Assembly: GCA_009996615.1 (NCBI GenBank)
Contig: JAACZU010000010.1
Location: forward strand, 62,001-126,000
Direction: 5' to 3'
From: Rhodanobacteraceae bacterium
GTDB lineage: Bacteria > Pseudomonadota > Gammaproteobacteria > Xanthomonadales > Rhodanobacteraceae
DNA: 64,000 bases
Position 1 is the first letter of the stretch. Each line of letters starts with the position of its first letter. This document shows, piece after piece, positions 21,373 to 31,269 of this stretch. The notes beneath the pieces were generated by a model. It searched no databases and was not told the DNA's origin. It was given only the letters and a program-made list of their open reading frames with translations. The translations under genes were made by a program, and so were the position numbers.

Positions 21373-24300
21373 TCAGGGCTGTTGCGGCAGGGCGTTCGCC
21401 GGTGCCGTCGCCGGCGCCGCGTGATCGAGTTTGTCGCCGAGCAGGCGGCGCACGATCACGTAGAACACCGGGATCATCAGCAGGCCGAGGAACGTCGCGA
21501 ACAGCATGCCGCCGATCACGCCGGTGCCGATCGCATGGCGCGAGTTGGCGCCGGCGCCGCTCGACACGGCCAGCGGGAACACGCCCATGATGAACGCGAA
21601 CGAGGTCATCAGGATCGGGCGCAGGCGCAGGCGGGCGGCGTCGACGACCGCCTCGCGCAGGCTGCGGCCGGCCTTCTGCTCGGCCACCGCGAACTCGACG
21701 ATCAGGATCGCGTTCTTGGCCGCCAGGCCAATGATCGTGATCAGGCCGATCTTGAAGAAGATGTCGTTCGGCAGGCCGCGCACGGTCGCCGCGACGATCG
21801 CGCCGAGCACGCCCAGCGGCACCACCAGCAGCACCGCCACCGGGATCGACCAGCTCTCGTACAGCGCGGCCAGGCACAGGAACACGACCACGATCGACAG
21901 CACCAGCAGCAGCGTGGCGGCGTTGCCGGACAGGATTTCCTGGTAGGACTGGCCGGTCCAGTCGTAGCCGAAACCGGGCGGCAGGTCGTCGGTGACGATC
22001 TTCTCCATCGACGCCATCGCCTCGCCGGAGCTGTGGCCCGGCGCCTGCGAGCCGACGATCTCGACCGCCGAATAGCCGTTGTAGCGCGTCAGCGACGGCG
22101 AGGCGGTGAACCAGCTGGCCCTGACCACGTTCGACAGCGGGATCATCGCCGGCGTGCCGTCGGCGTTGGTGGCCAGGCTGGACGGCGTGAAGAAGTGCTT
22201 GAGCGCGTCGGTGCCCATGCGGAACTGCGCATCGGCCTGCATCGTCACGCGCTTGACGCGGCCCTGGTAGAAGAAGTCGTTGACGTAGACCGGCGCGAAC
22301 ATCAGCTGGATCGCGCTGTAGATGTCGCTGACCGACAGGCCCATCGACTGCGCCTGCACGCGGTCGACGTCGAGCTTGAGCTGCGGCGCGTCCTCGAGCG
22401 TGTTCGGCCGTACCGCGGTCAGCGCCGGGTCTTTCGACGCCGCGCCGAGCAGGGCGTTGCGCGCCTGCGTCAGCGCGTCGCGGCCGGCGCCGGCGCGATC
22501 CTGCAGGTACATGTCGAAGCCGCCGAACTGGCTCAGGCCTGCCACGGTCGGCAGGTTGACCACGAAGATCTGCGCATCGCGCAGGCCATACAGCGCGCGA
22601 TTGGCGCGCTGGATGAACTCGAACGCGGTGGCCTTGCGCTGGTCCCACGGCTTGAGGCGGACGAACGCCATGCCGACGTTCTCGCCCTGGCCGATGAAGC
22701 TGAAGCCGGCCACGCCCATCATGCCGTCGAACGCATCGTCCTTCTGCAGCGTCGCGCGGACGTCCTCCATGACCGCCTGCGTGCGCTGCAGCGTCGCGCC
22801 GGACGGCAGCTGCACGATCGCCAGCGCGTAGCCTTGGTCCTCCTCGGGCAGGAAGCTGCCGGGCAGGCGCGTGAACAGGAAGCCGGCCAGCGCGACGATC
22901 GCGACGAACAGGATCATCCAGCGCGGCGCATGCCGCACCGCGCTGCCGATGTGGCCGACGTAGGTCTTGCTGACGCGGTCGAAGGCGCGGTTGAACCAGC
23001 GGAAGATGAAATTGCGGCTCTCGTGGTGGTCGCTCGGCTTGAGCATCGTGGCGCACAGCGCCGGCGTGAAGCCGAGCGCGAGGAACGCGGAGAAGGCCAT
23101 CGCCATCGCGATGGTCAGCGCGAACTGCTTGTAGATCGCGCCGGCGGTGCCGCCCTGCAACGCGCTGGGGACGAACACCGCGGCGAGCACGACCGTGATC
23201 GCGACGACCGCGCCGGTGATCTGGCCCATCGCCTTGCGCGTGGCCTCCTTCGGCGACAGTCCCTCCTCGGTCATGATGCGCTCGACGTTCTCGATCACGA
23301 CGATCGCGTCGTCGACCACGATGCCGATCGCCAGCACCATGCCGAACAGCGTCAGCTGGTTGATCGTGAAGCCGATCACTTCCATGCCGAGGAACGTTCC
23401 CAGCAGTGCGACCGGGATCACCAGGGTCGGGATGATCGTGGCGCGGAAGTTCTGCAGGAAGATCAGCATGACCAGGAACACGAGCACGACCGCCTCGGCC
23501 AGCGTCTTGACGACCTCCTTGATCGAGATCTTGACGAAGGTGGTGGAGTCGTAGGGCGAGAACCACGACACGCCCTCGGGGAAGCTCGGCGCGAGCTCCT
23601 CCATCTTCGCGCGTACCAGGCCGGCGACGTTGAGCGCGTTGGCGCCCGGCAGCAGCTGGATCGCGAACGCGCCGGTCGGCTTGCCGTTCCACTGCGTGTC
23701 GAAGCCGAAGATCAGCGCGCCGAGGCCGACGCGTGCGACGTCCTTCAGGCGCACGGTGGTGCCGTCCGCGTTCGCGCGCAGGATGATGTTCTCGAACTGC
23801 TCGGGCGTGCTGAAGCGGCTCTCGGCCGAGACGGTCGCGGTGAAGCCCTGCGCCAGCGGCGACGGCTGGCCGCCGATCGTGCCGGCGGCGAACTGCACGT
23901 TCTGCGCGCGCACCGCGGCCAGCACCTGGCTGGCCGACAGGTTGTAGCCGTGCAGCTTGTCCGGATCCAGCCACACGTTCATCGCGTACTCGGAGCCGAA
24001 CTGCTGCGTCGAGCCGACGCCGGGGATGCGCGAGATCTGGTCGAGCACGCGCGAGCCGACGATGTCGTTGAGCGCGTTGCGGTCGATCGCCGGGTTCTCC
24101 GAACGCAGCGCGACGACCATCAGGAAGCCGGCGTTCGCCTTGGCGACGACGACGCCCTGCTGGATCACCTCGCTCGGCAGGCGCGGCGTCGCCAGCGCGA
24201 CCTTGTTCTGCACCTGCACCTGCGCGATGTCCGGGTTGGTGCCGGTCTCGAAGGTCAGCGTGATCGAGGCGCGGCCGCTCGAGCTGGAGCTGGAGCTGAA

Positions 24301-24531
24301 GTAGAGCAGGTGGTCGATGCCGGTCAGCTGCTGCTCGATGACCTGCGTGACGGTCTTTTCGGTCGTGTCCGCGCTCGCGCCGGGGTAGCTCGCGTTGATC
24401 GTGATCTGCGGGGGCACGACGTTCGGGTACGACTCGACGCCGAGGTTGAAGATCGAGATGACGCCGGCCAGCGTGATCAGGATCGCGATCACCCAGGCGA
24501 AGATCGGGTGATCGATGAAGAATTTAGCCAT
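21373..24531 (-). CDS. RND multidrug efflux permease (HAE1/AcrB family)
   Basis: The product is 1052 aa, full length for AcrB-type transporters. It starts MAKFFIDHPIFAWVIAILITLAGVISIFNL and carries two large periplasmic loops and 12 transmembrane segments. The proton-relay aspartates in GIVVDDAIVVIENVER and the family motif GITLVLAAVFVPSALQGG-like stretch (TVVLAAVFVPSALQGGTAGAIYKQFALTI) are present. It would pump hydrophobic or amphiphilic compounds from the periplasm using the proton gradient. The adaptor gene ends 9 bp before the start, so the two are coupled. There is no TolC-like gene here, so an outer-membrane channel must come from elsewhere, possibly the one at 44938-46401. No local repressor gene is seen. 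Confidence 0.95.
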   Translation of the reverse strand: MAKFFIDHPIFAWVIAILITLAGVISIFNLGVESYPNVVPPQITINASYPGASADTTEKTVTQVIEQQLTGIDHLLYFSSSSSSSGRASITLTFETGTNPDIAQVQVQNKVALATPRLPSEVIQQGVVVAKANAGFLMVVALRSENPAIDRNALNDIVGSRVLDQISRIPGVGSTQQFGSEYAMNVWLDPDKLHGYNLSASQVLAAVRAQNVQFAAGTIGGQPSPLAQGFTATVSAESRFSTPEQFENIILRANADGTTVRLKDVARVGLGALIFGFDTQWNGKPTGAFAIQLLPGANALNVAGLVRAKMEELAPSFPEGVSWFSPYDSTTFVKISIKEVVKTLAEAVVLVFLVMLIFLQNFRATIIPTLVIPVALLGTFLGMEVIGFTINQLTLFGMVLAIGIVVDDAIVVIENVERIMTEEGLSPKEATRKAMGQITGAVVAITVVLAAVFVPSALQGGTAGAIYKQFALTIAMAMAFSAFLALGFTPALCATMLKPSDHHESRNFIFRWFNRAFDRVSKTYVGHIGSAVRHAPRWMILFVAIVALAGFLFTRLPGSFLPEEDQGYALAIVQLPSGATLQRTQAVMEDVRATLQKDDAFDGMMGVAGFSFIGQGENVGMAFVRLKPWDQRKATAFEFIQRANRALYGLRDAQIFVVNLPTVAGLSQFGGFDMYLQDRAGAGRDALTQARNALLGAASKDPALTAVRPNTLEDAPQLKLDVDRVQAQSMGLSVSDIYSAIQLMFAPVYVNDFFYQGRVKRVTMQADAQFRMGTDALKHFFTPSSLATNADGTPAMIPLSNVVRASWFTASPSLTRYNGYSAVEIVGSQAPGHSSGEAMASMEKIVTDDLPPGFGYDWTGQSYQEILSGNAATLLLVLSIVVVFLCLAALYESWSIPVAVLLVVPLGVLGAIVAATVRGLPNDIFFKIGLITIIGLAAKNAILIVEFAVAEQKAGRSLREAVVDAARLRLRPILMTSFAFIMGVFPLAVSSGAGANSRHAIGTGVIGGMLFATFLGLLMIPVFYVIVRRLLGDKLDHAAPATAPANALPQQP

Positions 24532-24540
24532 GCTTGCCTC

Positions 24541-25716
24541 CTACTGCTTGCCGGCGGCGGCTGCGCCGGCCGGCGCGGTGGCCGGCTGCCACGGCGTGGC
24601 CTTGGCCGGCTGGCCGGGCTTGGCACGCTGCAGGCCGGAGACGACGACCTGGTCGCCGTTCGCGAGGCCTCCGGTGACGATCCAGTCGCCGCCCTGCGTG
24701 CCGTCGGTGGTCACGTCCTTGCGCACGACCTTGCCGTCGGCATCGACGACGAGCAGGTAGGCGCCGTTGGCGTCGCGCTGCAGCGCGGCCTGCGGCACGC
24801 TGAAGACGTCATGGCGCTGGCCGAGCAGCGCGTTCAATGACACGAACATGCCCGGCAGCAGCGCGTGCTCGGGGTTGGGCACCTTCGCGCGCAGCGTGAT
24901 CGCGCCTGTGGCCGGATCGACCGAGGTATCGGAGAAATCGACCGTGCCGGCGTGCGCGTAGGTGCTGCCGTCCGGCAGCATCAGGCGGACTTCGGCCTCG
25001 TTCGCCGCGGCCAGCGTGGCCTGGCCAGCGGCCTTGGCCTTGCGCATGCTTTCCATGTCGGTGACGCTCATCGTGAAATTCACGTACAGCGGATCGATCT
25101 GCTCGATCGTGGTCAGCAGGGTCGCCTGGCCCTGGCCGACCAGTGCGCCTTCGGTGACCTGCTGCTTGCCGGCGCGGCCGGCGATCGGCGCGCGCACGGT
25201 GGCGTAACCGAGGTTGATCCGCGCGGAATCGACGTTGGCCTTGGCCTGCTTGACCGCGGCAGCGGCGGTGCGCTCGGCCGCCAGCGCGTTGTCGACGTCG
25301 GACTTGGAGATATAGCCCTTCGGGCCGAGCTCGCGCGCCCGCTCCGCGGCGACGTGGTTGTTCGTGTAGGTTGCCTCGGCCTGCGCCAGTGTCGCCTGCG
25401 CGGCGTTAAGCACGGCGCGCAGCTGGTCCGGATCGATCTGGAACAGCACCTGGTCCTGCTCGACGTTGGAACCCTCCTCGTAGACGCGCTTCTGCAGCAC
25501 GCCCGGCACGCGCGCGCGCACGTCGGCGGAGCGGTACGCGGACAGGCGCCCGACCAGCGAGCGCTCCAGCGGCGCGCTGTGCGGCTGCACCGTGACCACG
25601 CCGACTTCCGGTGGCGGCATCTGTTGCTGCTGTTGCGATTGTGGCTTTCCGCAGCCGGCGGCGATCGCGGCGAGGGCGGCGACGCCGACGCGGGTGAAGG
25701 CGCTGTGCAGCTTCAT
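24541..25716 (-). CDS. RND efflux periplasmic adaptor lipoprotein (AcrA family)
   Basis: The product is 391 aa. The ATG at 25716 gives a lipoprotein signal (VGVAALAAIAAGC, lipobox Cys near residue 22); the upstream open frame has no export signal and is rejected. After a Gln-rich linker come the barrel-sandwich start (RARVPGVLQKRVYEEGSNVEQDQVLFQIDP), an alpha-hairpin (about 90-160), the second lipoyl half (YATVRAPIAGRAGKQQVTEGALVGQ) and membrane-proximal domains. This protein bridges the RND permease and an outer-membrane channel. It is the first gene of a three-gene operon with the permease and the DUF3187 protein. Confidence 0.94.
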   Translation of the reverse strand: MKLHSAFTRVGVAALAAIAAGCGKPQSQQQQQMPPPEVGVVTVQPHSAPLERSLVGRLSAYRSADVRARVPGVLQKRVYEEGSNVEQDQVLFQIDPDQLRAVLNAAQATLAQAEATYTNNHVAAERARELGPKGYISKSDVDNALAAERTAAAAVKQAKANVDSARINLGYATVRAPIAGRAGKQQVTEGALVGQGQATLLTTIEQIDPLYVNFTMSVTDMESMRKAKAAGQATLAAANEAEVRLMLPDGSTYAHAGTVDFSDTSVDPATGAITLRAKVPNPEHALLPGMFVSLNALLGQRHDVFSVPQAALQRDANGAYLLVVDADGKVVRKDVTTDGTQGGDWIVTGGLANGDQVVVSGLQRAKPGQPAKATPWQPATAPAGAAAAGKQ

Positions 25717-26077
25717 CGGGGCTTCTTCCTGTTGGTTTTCTTGAAACGATGACCCGGCGGATCGTGGGGCGCACGCAATACCGCTCGCGCGCGGGCAAGG
25801 CGCGTTGGCGCACACTCCGGGCTCCGCCTCGGCTCGAGGGCGTGCGGCAAATCGTCCGGGGCGCCGAAGCGCGAAACTATACCGATGGGTACATGAAATG
25901 TCACCGCTTGCGGATTCTCGCAGAAGCGTGGCAACCCGTCGCCACCGGCCGTCCCGTCGCGGGCCCGCCTCGGCGCGCGCGCGGCGCCTGCGCGCGGCGT
26001 GCGTATATGGATTACTCAGGTAGCCCGGCGTATCCTTCGCGGCCCGCAATTTTCCCCATCCTGGACCCTCGATCATC
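25717..26077. other. Divergent intergenic region between efflux operon and gdh (361 bp)
   Basis: No gene is supported here. The stretch around 25865-25925 is lower in GC (gaaactataccgatgggtacatg) and is the best place for the divergent promoters of the adaptor gene and gdh. I could not identify a clear operator palindrome, terminator or repeat. Confidence 0.4.
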
Positions 26078-29000
26078 ATGACCCCACATGGCGCCGTGTC
26101 CGGCACGCACGTCGATCCGATCCTCGCGCAGCAATCCTCCAGCGAAGCGCAGGCCTTCACCGGCGAATTCCTGCGCCGGGTCGCGCCCGAGGAGTTCGCG
26201 GCGCGTCCGGCGGGCGAGTGGGCGGCGTTGTGCGAGGGCGTGCTCGGGTTCGTGCGCGAGCGCCAGGGCGCCAAGGTGCGCGTGTTCAATCCGGTCGCCG
26301 CGGAACACGGCTACGAGGCCGCGCGCACGATCGTCGAGGTCGTCACCGACGACATGCCGTTCCTGGTCGACTCGGTCAGCATGGCCGTCGCGAACGCAGG
26401 GCTGGCGATCCACCTGATCATCCATCCGGTCCTGCGCGTCGAGCGCGACGCCGGCGGCGGCCTGCGCGCGTTCACCGCACTCGAGGACGGTGCCGCCACG
26501 CCGGAGTCGATCATGCACTTCGAGCTGGATCGCGTCGCCGATGCGGCCGGGCTGGAGAAGCTGCGCGAGGCGGTGCTCGCGGCGCTCGACGACGTGCGCG
26601 CGAGCGTGGGCGACTGGCAGCCGATGCGTGAGCGCATGTTGGCGCTGGCCGACGAGCTCGCCACGCGGCAGATGCCGGTCGACGCCGGCGGCGTGGCCGA
26701 GGCACAGGCGTTCCTGCGCTGGGCCACCGACGACAACTTCACGTTCCTCGGCTATCGCGAGTACGCCGTCGTCACGGCCGGCGCCGACCAGGTGCTGCAG
26801 GCGGTCGAGGGCTCGGGCCTGGGCATCCTGCGCGGCTCGGAGCGCTCGCTCGCGCCGCGCTCGCTGAAGACGCTGGTCGCGACGAGCCTGCCGCAGTCCG
26901 GCTCGATGGACGCGATCATTCTGACCAAGACCAATGCACGCGCGTCCGTGCACCGCCCCGGCTACATGGACTACATCGGCGTGCTGCGCTTCGACGCGGC
27001 CGGCGTGCCGGTGGCCGAGCAGCGCTTCCTCGGCCTGTTCACGACCAACGCCTACATGGCGCGCCCGCAGGACGTGCCGCTGGTGCGGCGCAAGGTCGAG
27101 GCGGTCATGCAGCGCTCCGGCCTGCGCCGCGACTCGCACTCGGGCAAGGCGCTGCGCCACGTGCTGGAACTGCTGCCGCGCGACGAGCTGCTGCAGGGCA
27201 GCGAGGACGAGCTGTTCGACATCGCGACCGGCATCCTCGCGCTGCGCGAGCGTCCGCGCACGCGCCTGTTCGTGCGCCGCGACAAGTACGGCCGCTTCTA
27301 TTCGTGCCTGGTCTACCTGCCACGCGAGCGCTTCAGCACCGACGTGCGCGAGCGCATCGAGGCGACGCTGAAGGCCGCGTTCCACGGCGAGCGCATCGAC
27401 TCGTCGATCCAGTTCGGCGAGTCGCCGGTGGCGAGCCTGCACCTGGTCGTGCGGCCCAAGCCCGGCGACGCGGCCGACTACGACGTCGCCGCACTCGAGC
27501 AGCAGGTCGGCCGCATCGTGCGCAACTGGCACGACGAGTTGCGCGAGGTGCTGGTGCAGCGCCACGGCGAGGAGCAGGGCCTGCAACTCGCATCGCGCTA
27601 TGGCCGCGCGCTGCCGGTCGGCTACATCGAGGAGGTCACGCCGCAGGTGGCCGCCTCCGACGTCGCGGTCGCCGCCAGCCTGCAGGACGGCGACGACATG
27701 CGCCTGAGCTTCTACCGCTCGCAGCGCAAGCCTGACACGCTGCATTTCAAGGTGTTCCGCCGCAGCGGCGACATCGCGCTGTCGGAGGTCATCCCGCTGC
27801 TCGAGAACATGGGCCTGAAGGTCCTCACCGAGCAGCTCTACACGATGAACCTGGCCGACGGCCGCATCTTCATCCAGGACATCCGCGTGCAGCCGGCGGC
27901 GCGCAGCGCGTTTGCGATCGACGAGATCGGCGACGCGTTCCGTGACGCGTTCGCGCGGATCTGGGCGGGCGATGCCGAGAACGACGGCTTCAACAAGCTG
28001 ATCCTCGGCGCGCGCCTGGACTGGCGCCAGGTCAGCATGCTGCGCGGCTACTGCAAATACCTGCTGCAGACTGGCGTACCGTTCTCGCAGAGCTACATGG
28101 AAGAGACGCTCAACCGCTATCCGGCGCTGGCCGGCCTGCTGGTCGAGCTGTTCGAGGCTGCCTTCGATCCGCAGCGCGAGAACGCCGATGCGGTGACGCT
28201 GGGGGCCGCGCGCCAGCGCCTGGCCGGCGAGCTGGAGGCGCTCGTCGCCGAGGATGTGCGCAAGGCGCATCCGCGCCTGGTCGACGACCTCGTCGCCGTG
28301 CGCAGCGAGCCGCGCGCGGCGCAGGTCGCCGCGGTCTTCACCGCGATCAAGATCCTGCTCGAGCACGTCGCCAGCCTCGACGAGGACCGCATCCTGCGCG
28401 CCTACCTCGGCGTGATCGGCGCAACGTTGCGCACCAACTACTTCCAGCGCAAGGGCGGGCAGCCGGCGCACTACATCAGCTTCAAGTTCGATTCGGGCAA
28501 GGTGCCGGACCTGCCCAAGCCCAAGCCGTACCGCGAGATCTTCGTGGTCGGCCCGCGCGTCGAAGGCGTGCATCTGCGCTTCGGCCCGGTCGCGCGCGGC
28601 GGCCTGCGCTGGTCGGACCGCCGCGAGGACTTCCGGACCGAGGTGCTCGGCCTGGTCAAGGCGCAGATGGTCAAGAACACCGTCATCGTGCCGGTCGGCT
28701 CGAAGGGCGGCTTCATCGTGAAGCAGCCGCCGACCGGCGGCGACCGCGATGCCGTGTTCGCCGAGGGCGTGGCCTGCTACAAGATGTTCATCAACGGCCT
28801 GCTCGACATCACCGACAACCTCGTCGACGGCGCGGTCGTGCCGCCGCGCGACGTCGTGCGCCACGATGGCGACGATCCGTACCTGGTCGTCGCGGCCGAC
28901 AAGGGCACCGCGACGTTCTCCGACACCGCCAACGCGATCAGCGCCGAGCACGGCTTCTGGCTCGGCGACGCGTTCGCGTCCGGCGGCTCGGTCGGCTACG

Positions 29001-31000
29001 ACCACAAGAAGATGGGCATCACCGCGCGCGGCGGCTGGGAGTCGGTCAAGCGCCACTTCCGCGCGCTCGGCCATGACTGCCAGAGCCAGGACTTCACCTG
29101 CGTCGGCATCGGCGACATGTCCGGCGACGTGTTCGGCAACGGCATGCTGCTGTCGAAGCACATCCGCCTGGTCGCCGCGTTCGACCACCGCCACATCTTC
29201 ATCGACCCGAACCCGGACGCGGCGCGCTCGTACGTCGAGCGCGAGCGCCTGTTCAAGGTGCCGCGCTCGTCGTGGGCCGACTACGACGCCTCGCTGATCT
29301 CCGCCGGCGGCGGCGTGTACCCGCGCAGCGCGAAGACGATCACGCTGTCGCCGGAAGCCTGCCGCGCGATCGGCCTGGACGAGGACTGCGGGCCGATGAC
29401 GCCGACCGCGCTGATGAGCGCGATCCTGAAGGCGCCGGTCGACCTGCTGTGGAACGGCGGCATCGGCACCTACGTCAAGGGCGAGAGTGAGACCAACGCC
29501 GACGTCGGCGACCGCGCCAACAACGCGCTGCGCGTCAACGGCAAGGACCTGCGCTGCAAGATCGTCGGCGAGGGCGGCAACCTCGGCTTCACGCAGAAGG
29601 GTCGCATCGAGGCCGCCCAGCGCGGCGTGCTGCTGAACACCGACTTCATCGACAACTCGGCCGGCGTGGACACCTCCGACCACGAGGTCAACATCAAGAT
29701 CCTGCTCAACGACGCGGTACTGCGCGGCGAGCTGACGCTCGAGCAGCGCAACGCGCTGCTGGCCGCGATGACTGACGAAGTCGCGCGCCTGGTGCTGAAC
29801 GACAACTACCGCCAGAACCAGGCGATCAGCGTCATGGAGCACATGTCGGCGCAGCGCATCGGCTCGAACGCGCACTTCATCCGCACGCTCGAGGGCGAAG
29901 GCCTGCTCGACCGCCAGATCGAGTTCCTGCCGTCCGACGCCGAGCTGGCCGAGCGCAAGGCGCGCCACCAGGGCCTGACGCGGCCGGAGCTGGCGGTGCT
30001 GCTGTCGTACTCCAAGCTCAAGCTGTTCGAGCAGTTGCTGAACTCCGACGTGCCGGAAGACCCGTTCCTGTCGAAGGAGCTGGTGCGCTACTTCCCCGAG
30101 CCGCTGCGCGTGCCGTACGCCGAGAACATGCAGCGCCATCGCCTCAAGCGCGAGATCATCGCCACCGCGGTGACCAACTCGATGGTCAACCGCATGGACG
30201 CGACGTTCGTGCTGCGCATGCAGGAGGACACCGGCCAGCCGCCGGCGGCGATCGCCAAGGCGTACACGGCGGTGCGCGAGATCGTCGATGCGCGCAGCCT
30301 GTGGGCCGGCATCGAGGCACTCGACGGCAAGGTCGCCGAGGCGGTGCAGATCGAGGCGCTGCTGAAGATCTGGGAACTGCAGCGCAGCCTCACGCGCTGG
30401 CTGCTCAACCACCGCGGCGGCACGCTCGACATCGCCGGCGTGGTCGAGCGCTACGCGCCGGGCGTGGTGGAGCTGCGCGATGCGATGCCGCGCGTGCTGA
30501 CCGTGGCCGGCAAGGAGGCCTGGCAGGCCGAGGCGGCGAGGTGGCAGGACATCGGCTTCGAGCCGGCGCTGGCGCAACGCCTCGCCACGGTGCCGGTGCT
30601 CATGGCCGCGCTCGACATCGTCGACGTCGCGCGCGAGAGCGCGCAGCCGGTCGCGCGCGTCGCCTCGGTGTTCTTCGAGCTCGGCCAGGCCCTCGACATC
30701 GACGGCCTGCGCCAGCAGATCGAAGGCCTGCCGGTCGAGAGCCGCTGGCACGCGCAGGCACGCGGCTCGCTGCGCGACGAACTGTCCGCGCAGCAGCGCG
30801 CGCTGGCGACGCAGATCCTCGCCGCCGCCCCCGGCGTCGAGCATCCGGTCGCGCGCTGGCTCGAGCGCGACGATCCGGCGCTGAAGTTCACGCTCGGCAT
30901 GCTCGAGGAAATCCGCACCCAGACGGTCGACTATCCGATCGCTTCGGTCGCGCTGCGCCGCTTCGCGCAGCTCGTGCAGGCCGCCGCGAAGGCGGCCTGA
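26078..31000 (+). CDS. gdhB: Large NAD-dependent glutamate dehydrogenase (GDH-180 class)
   Basis: The product is 1640 aa, the size of the GDH-180 family (about 1600 aa). The catalytic core lies in the second half (residues about 800-1330), with RGGLRWSDRREDFRTEVLGLVKAQMVKN, the active-site lysine segment VPVGSKGGFIVK, and the NAD-binding region around GIGDMSGDVFGNGMLLS. Long N- and C-terminal regions (ACT-like and helical) are regulatory. The enzyme deaminates glutamate to 2-oxoglutarate with NAD and is usually allosterically controlled; it mainly serves amino-acid catabolism. The ATG has only a weak ribosome site. It is monocistronic, followed by a tandem family A repeat instead of a terminator. 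The gene symbol is by analogy with Pseudomonas. Confidence 0.93.
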   Translation: MTPHGAVSGTHVDPILAQQSSSEAQAFTGEFLRRVAPEEFAARPAGEWAALCEGVLGFVRERQGAKVRVFNPVAAEHGYEAARTIVEVVTDDMPFLVDSVSMAVANAGLAIHLIIHPVLRVERDAGGGLRAFTALEDGAATPESIMHFELDRVADAAGLEKLREAVLAALDDVRASVGDWQPMRERMLALADELATRQMPVDAGGVAEAQAFLRWATDDNFTFLGYREYAVVTAGADQVLQAVEGSGLGILRGSERSLAPRSLKTLVATSLPQSGSMDAIILTKTNARASVHRPGYMDYIGVLRFDAAGVPVAEQRFLGLFTTNAYMARPQDVPLVRRKVEAVMQRSGLRRDSHSGKALRHVLELLPRDELLQGSEDELFDIATGILALRERPRTRLFVRRDKYGRFYSCLVYLPRERFSTDVRERIEATLKAAFHGERIDSSIQFGESPVASLHLVVRPKPGDAADYDVAALEQQVGRIVRNWHDELREVLVQRHGEEQGLQLASRYGRALPVGYIEEVTPQVAASDVAVAASLQDGDDMRLSFYRSQRKPDTLHFKVFRRSGDIALSEVIPLLENMGLKVLTEQLYTMNLADGRIFIQDIRVQPAARSAFAIDEIGDAFRDAFARIWAGDAENDGFNKLILGARLDWRQVSMLRGYCKYLLQTGVPFSQSYMEETLNRYPALAGLLVELFEAAFDPQRENADAVTLGAARQRLAGELEALVAEDVRKAHPRLVDDLVAVRSEPRAAQVAAVFTAIKILLEHVASLDEDRILRAYLGVIGATLRTNYFQRKGGQPAHYISFKFDSGKVPDLPKPKPYREIFVVGPRVEGVHLRFGPVARGGLRWSDRREDFRTEVLGLVKAQMVKNTVIVPVGSKGGFIVKQPPTGGDRDAVFAEGVACYKMFINGLLDITDNLVDGAVVPPRDVVRHDGDDPYLVVAADKGTATFSDTANAISAEHGFWLGDAFASGGSVGYDHKKMGITARGGWESVKRHFRALGHDCQSQDFTCVGIGDMSGDVFGNGMLLSKHIRLVAAFDHRHIFIDPNPDAARSYVERERLFKVPRSSWADYDASLISAGGGVYPRSAKTITLSPEACRAIGLDEDCGPMTPTALMSAILKAPVDLLWNGGIGTYVKGESETNADVGDRANNALRVNGKDLRCKIVGEGGNLGFTQKGRIEAAQRGVLLNTDFIDNSAGVDTSDHEVNIKILLNDAVLRGELTLEQRNALLAAMTDEVARLVLNDNYRQNQAISVMEHMSAQRIGSNAHFIRTLEGEGLLDRQIEFLPSDAELAERKARHQGLTRPELAVLLSYSKLKLFEQLLNSDVPEDPFLSKELVRYFPEPLRVPYAENMQRHRLKREIIATAVTNSMVNRMDATFVLRMQEDTGQPPAAIAKAYTAVREIVDARSLWAGIEALDGKVAEAVQIEALLKIWELQRSLTRWLLNHRGGTLDIAGVVERYAPGVVELRDAMPRVLTVAGKEAWQAEAARWQDIGFEPALAQRLATVPVLMAALDIVDVARESAQPVARVASVFFELGQALDIDGLRQQIEGLPVESRWHAQARGSLRDELSAQQRALATQILAAAPGVEHPVARWLERDDPALKFTLGMLEEIRTQTVDYPIASVALRRFAQLVQAAAKAA

Positions 31001-31064
31001 CGGGGACACCCCAGTCCGCGCCTGCGGCGCTCCATGCAGGAGCGCCGCAGCGCTGCCCGGTCAC

Positions 31065-31201
31065 GTAGGGTGGGACGCAGCCGCGTGGCGCGTCGGGGCG
31101 GAGCGCACCCTTCGACGGCGAGTCCCACCGAGACGCTTAGGGTGGGACGCAGCCGCTCGGCGCGCCGGCGCGGAGCGCACCCTACGACGGCGAGTCCCAC
31201 C
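31065..31201. repeat. Family A repeat, tandem pair
   Basis: Two direct copies with about 74-bp period (31065-31129 and 31138-31201) each run from a gtagggtgggacgcagccg-like start (the second copy opens agggtgggacgcagccg), through ggcg-rich sequence, to acggcgagtcccacc. Upstream, at 31021-31053, a small palindrome (cctgcggcgctcc / ggagcgccgcag) resembles family D. The whole gap between gdh and nadK is repeat sequence. Confidence 0.8.
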
Positions 31202-31269
31202 GCAGGCGCACAAGTGTGACTCGTGCCTTGGTAAGCTCAGGCCTCGTGTCCCAGCCCTCGGTCCCCTGC

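Noticed and set aside
21136-24840. Long plus-strand open frame opposite the RND permease
   Set aside because: Same GC-bias effect; the minus strand holds a full-length AcrB-type protein.
26012-31009. A 1665-codon open frame antisense to the glutamate dehydrogenase gene
   Set aside because: It is the mirror of strong GC-rich codon bias in gdh. Its translation is Arg/Ala/Val/His-rich without any family motif, while the plus strand encodes a complete known enzyme.
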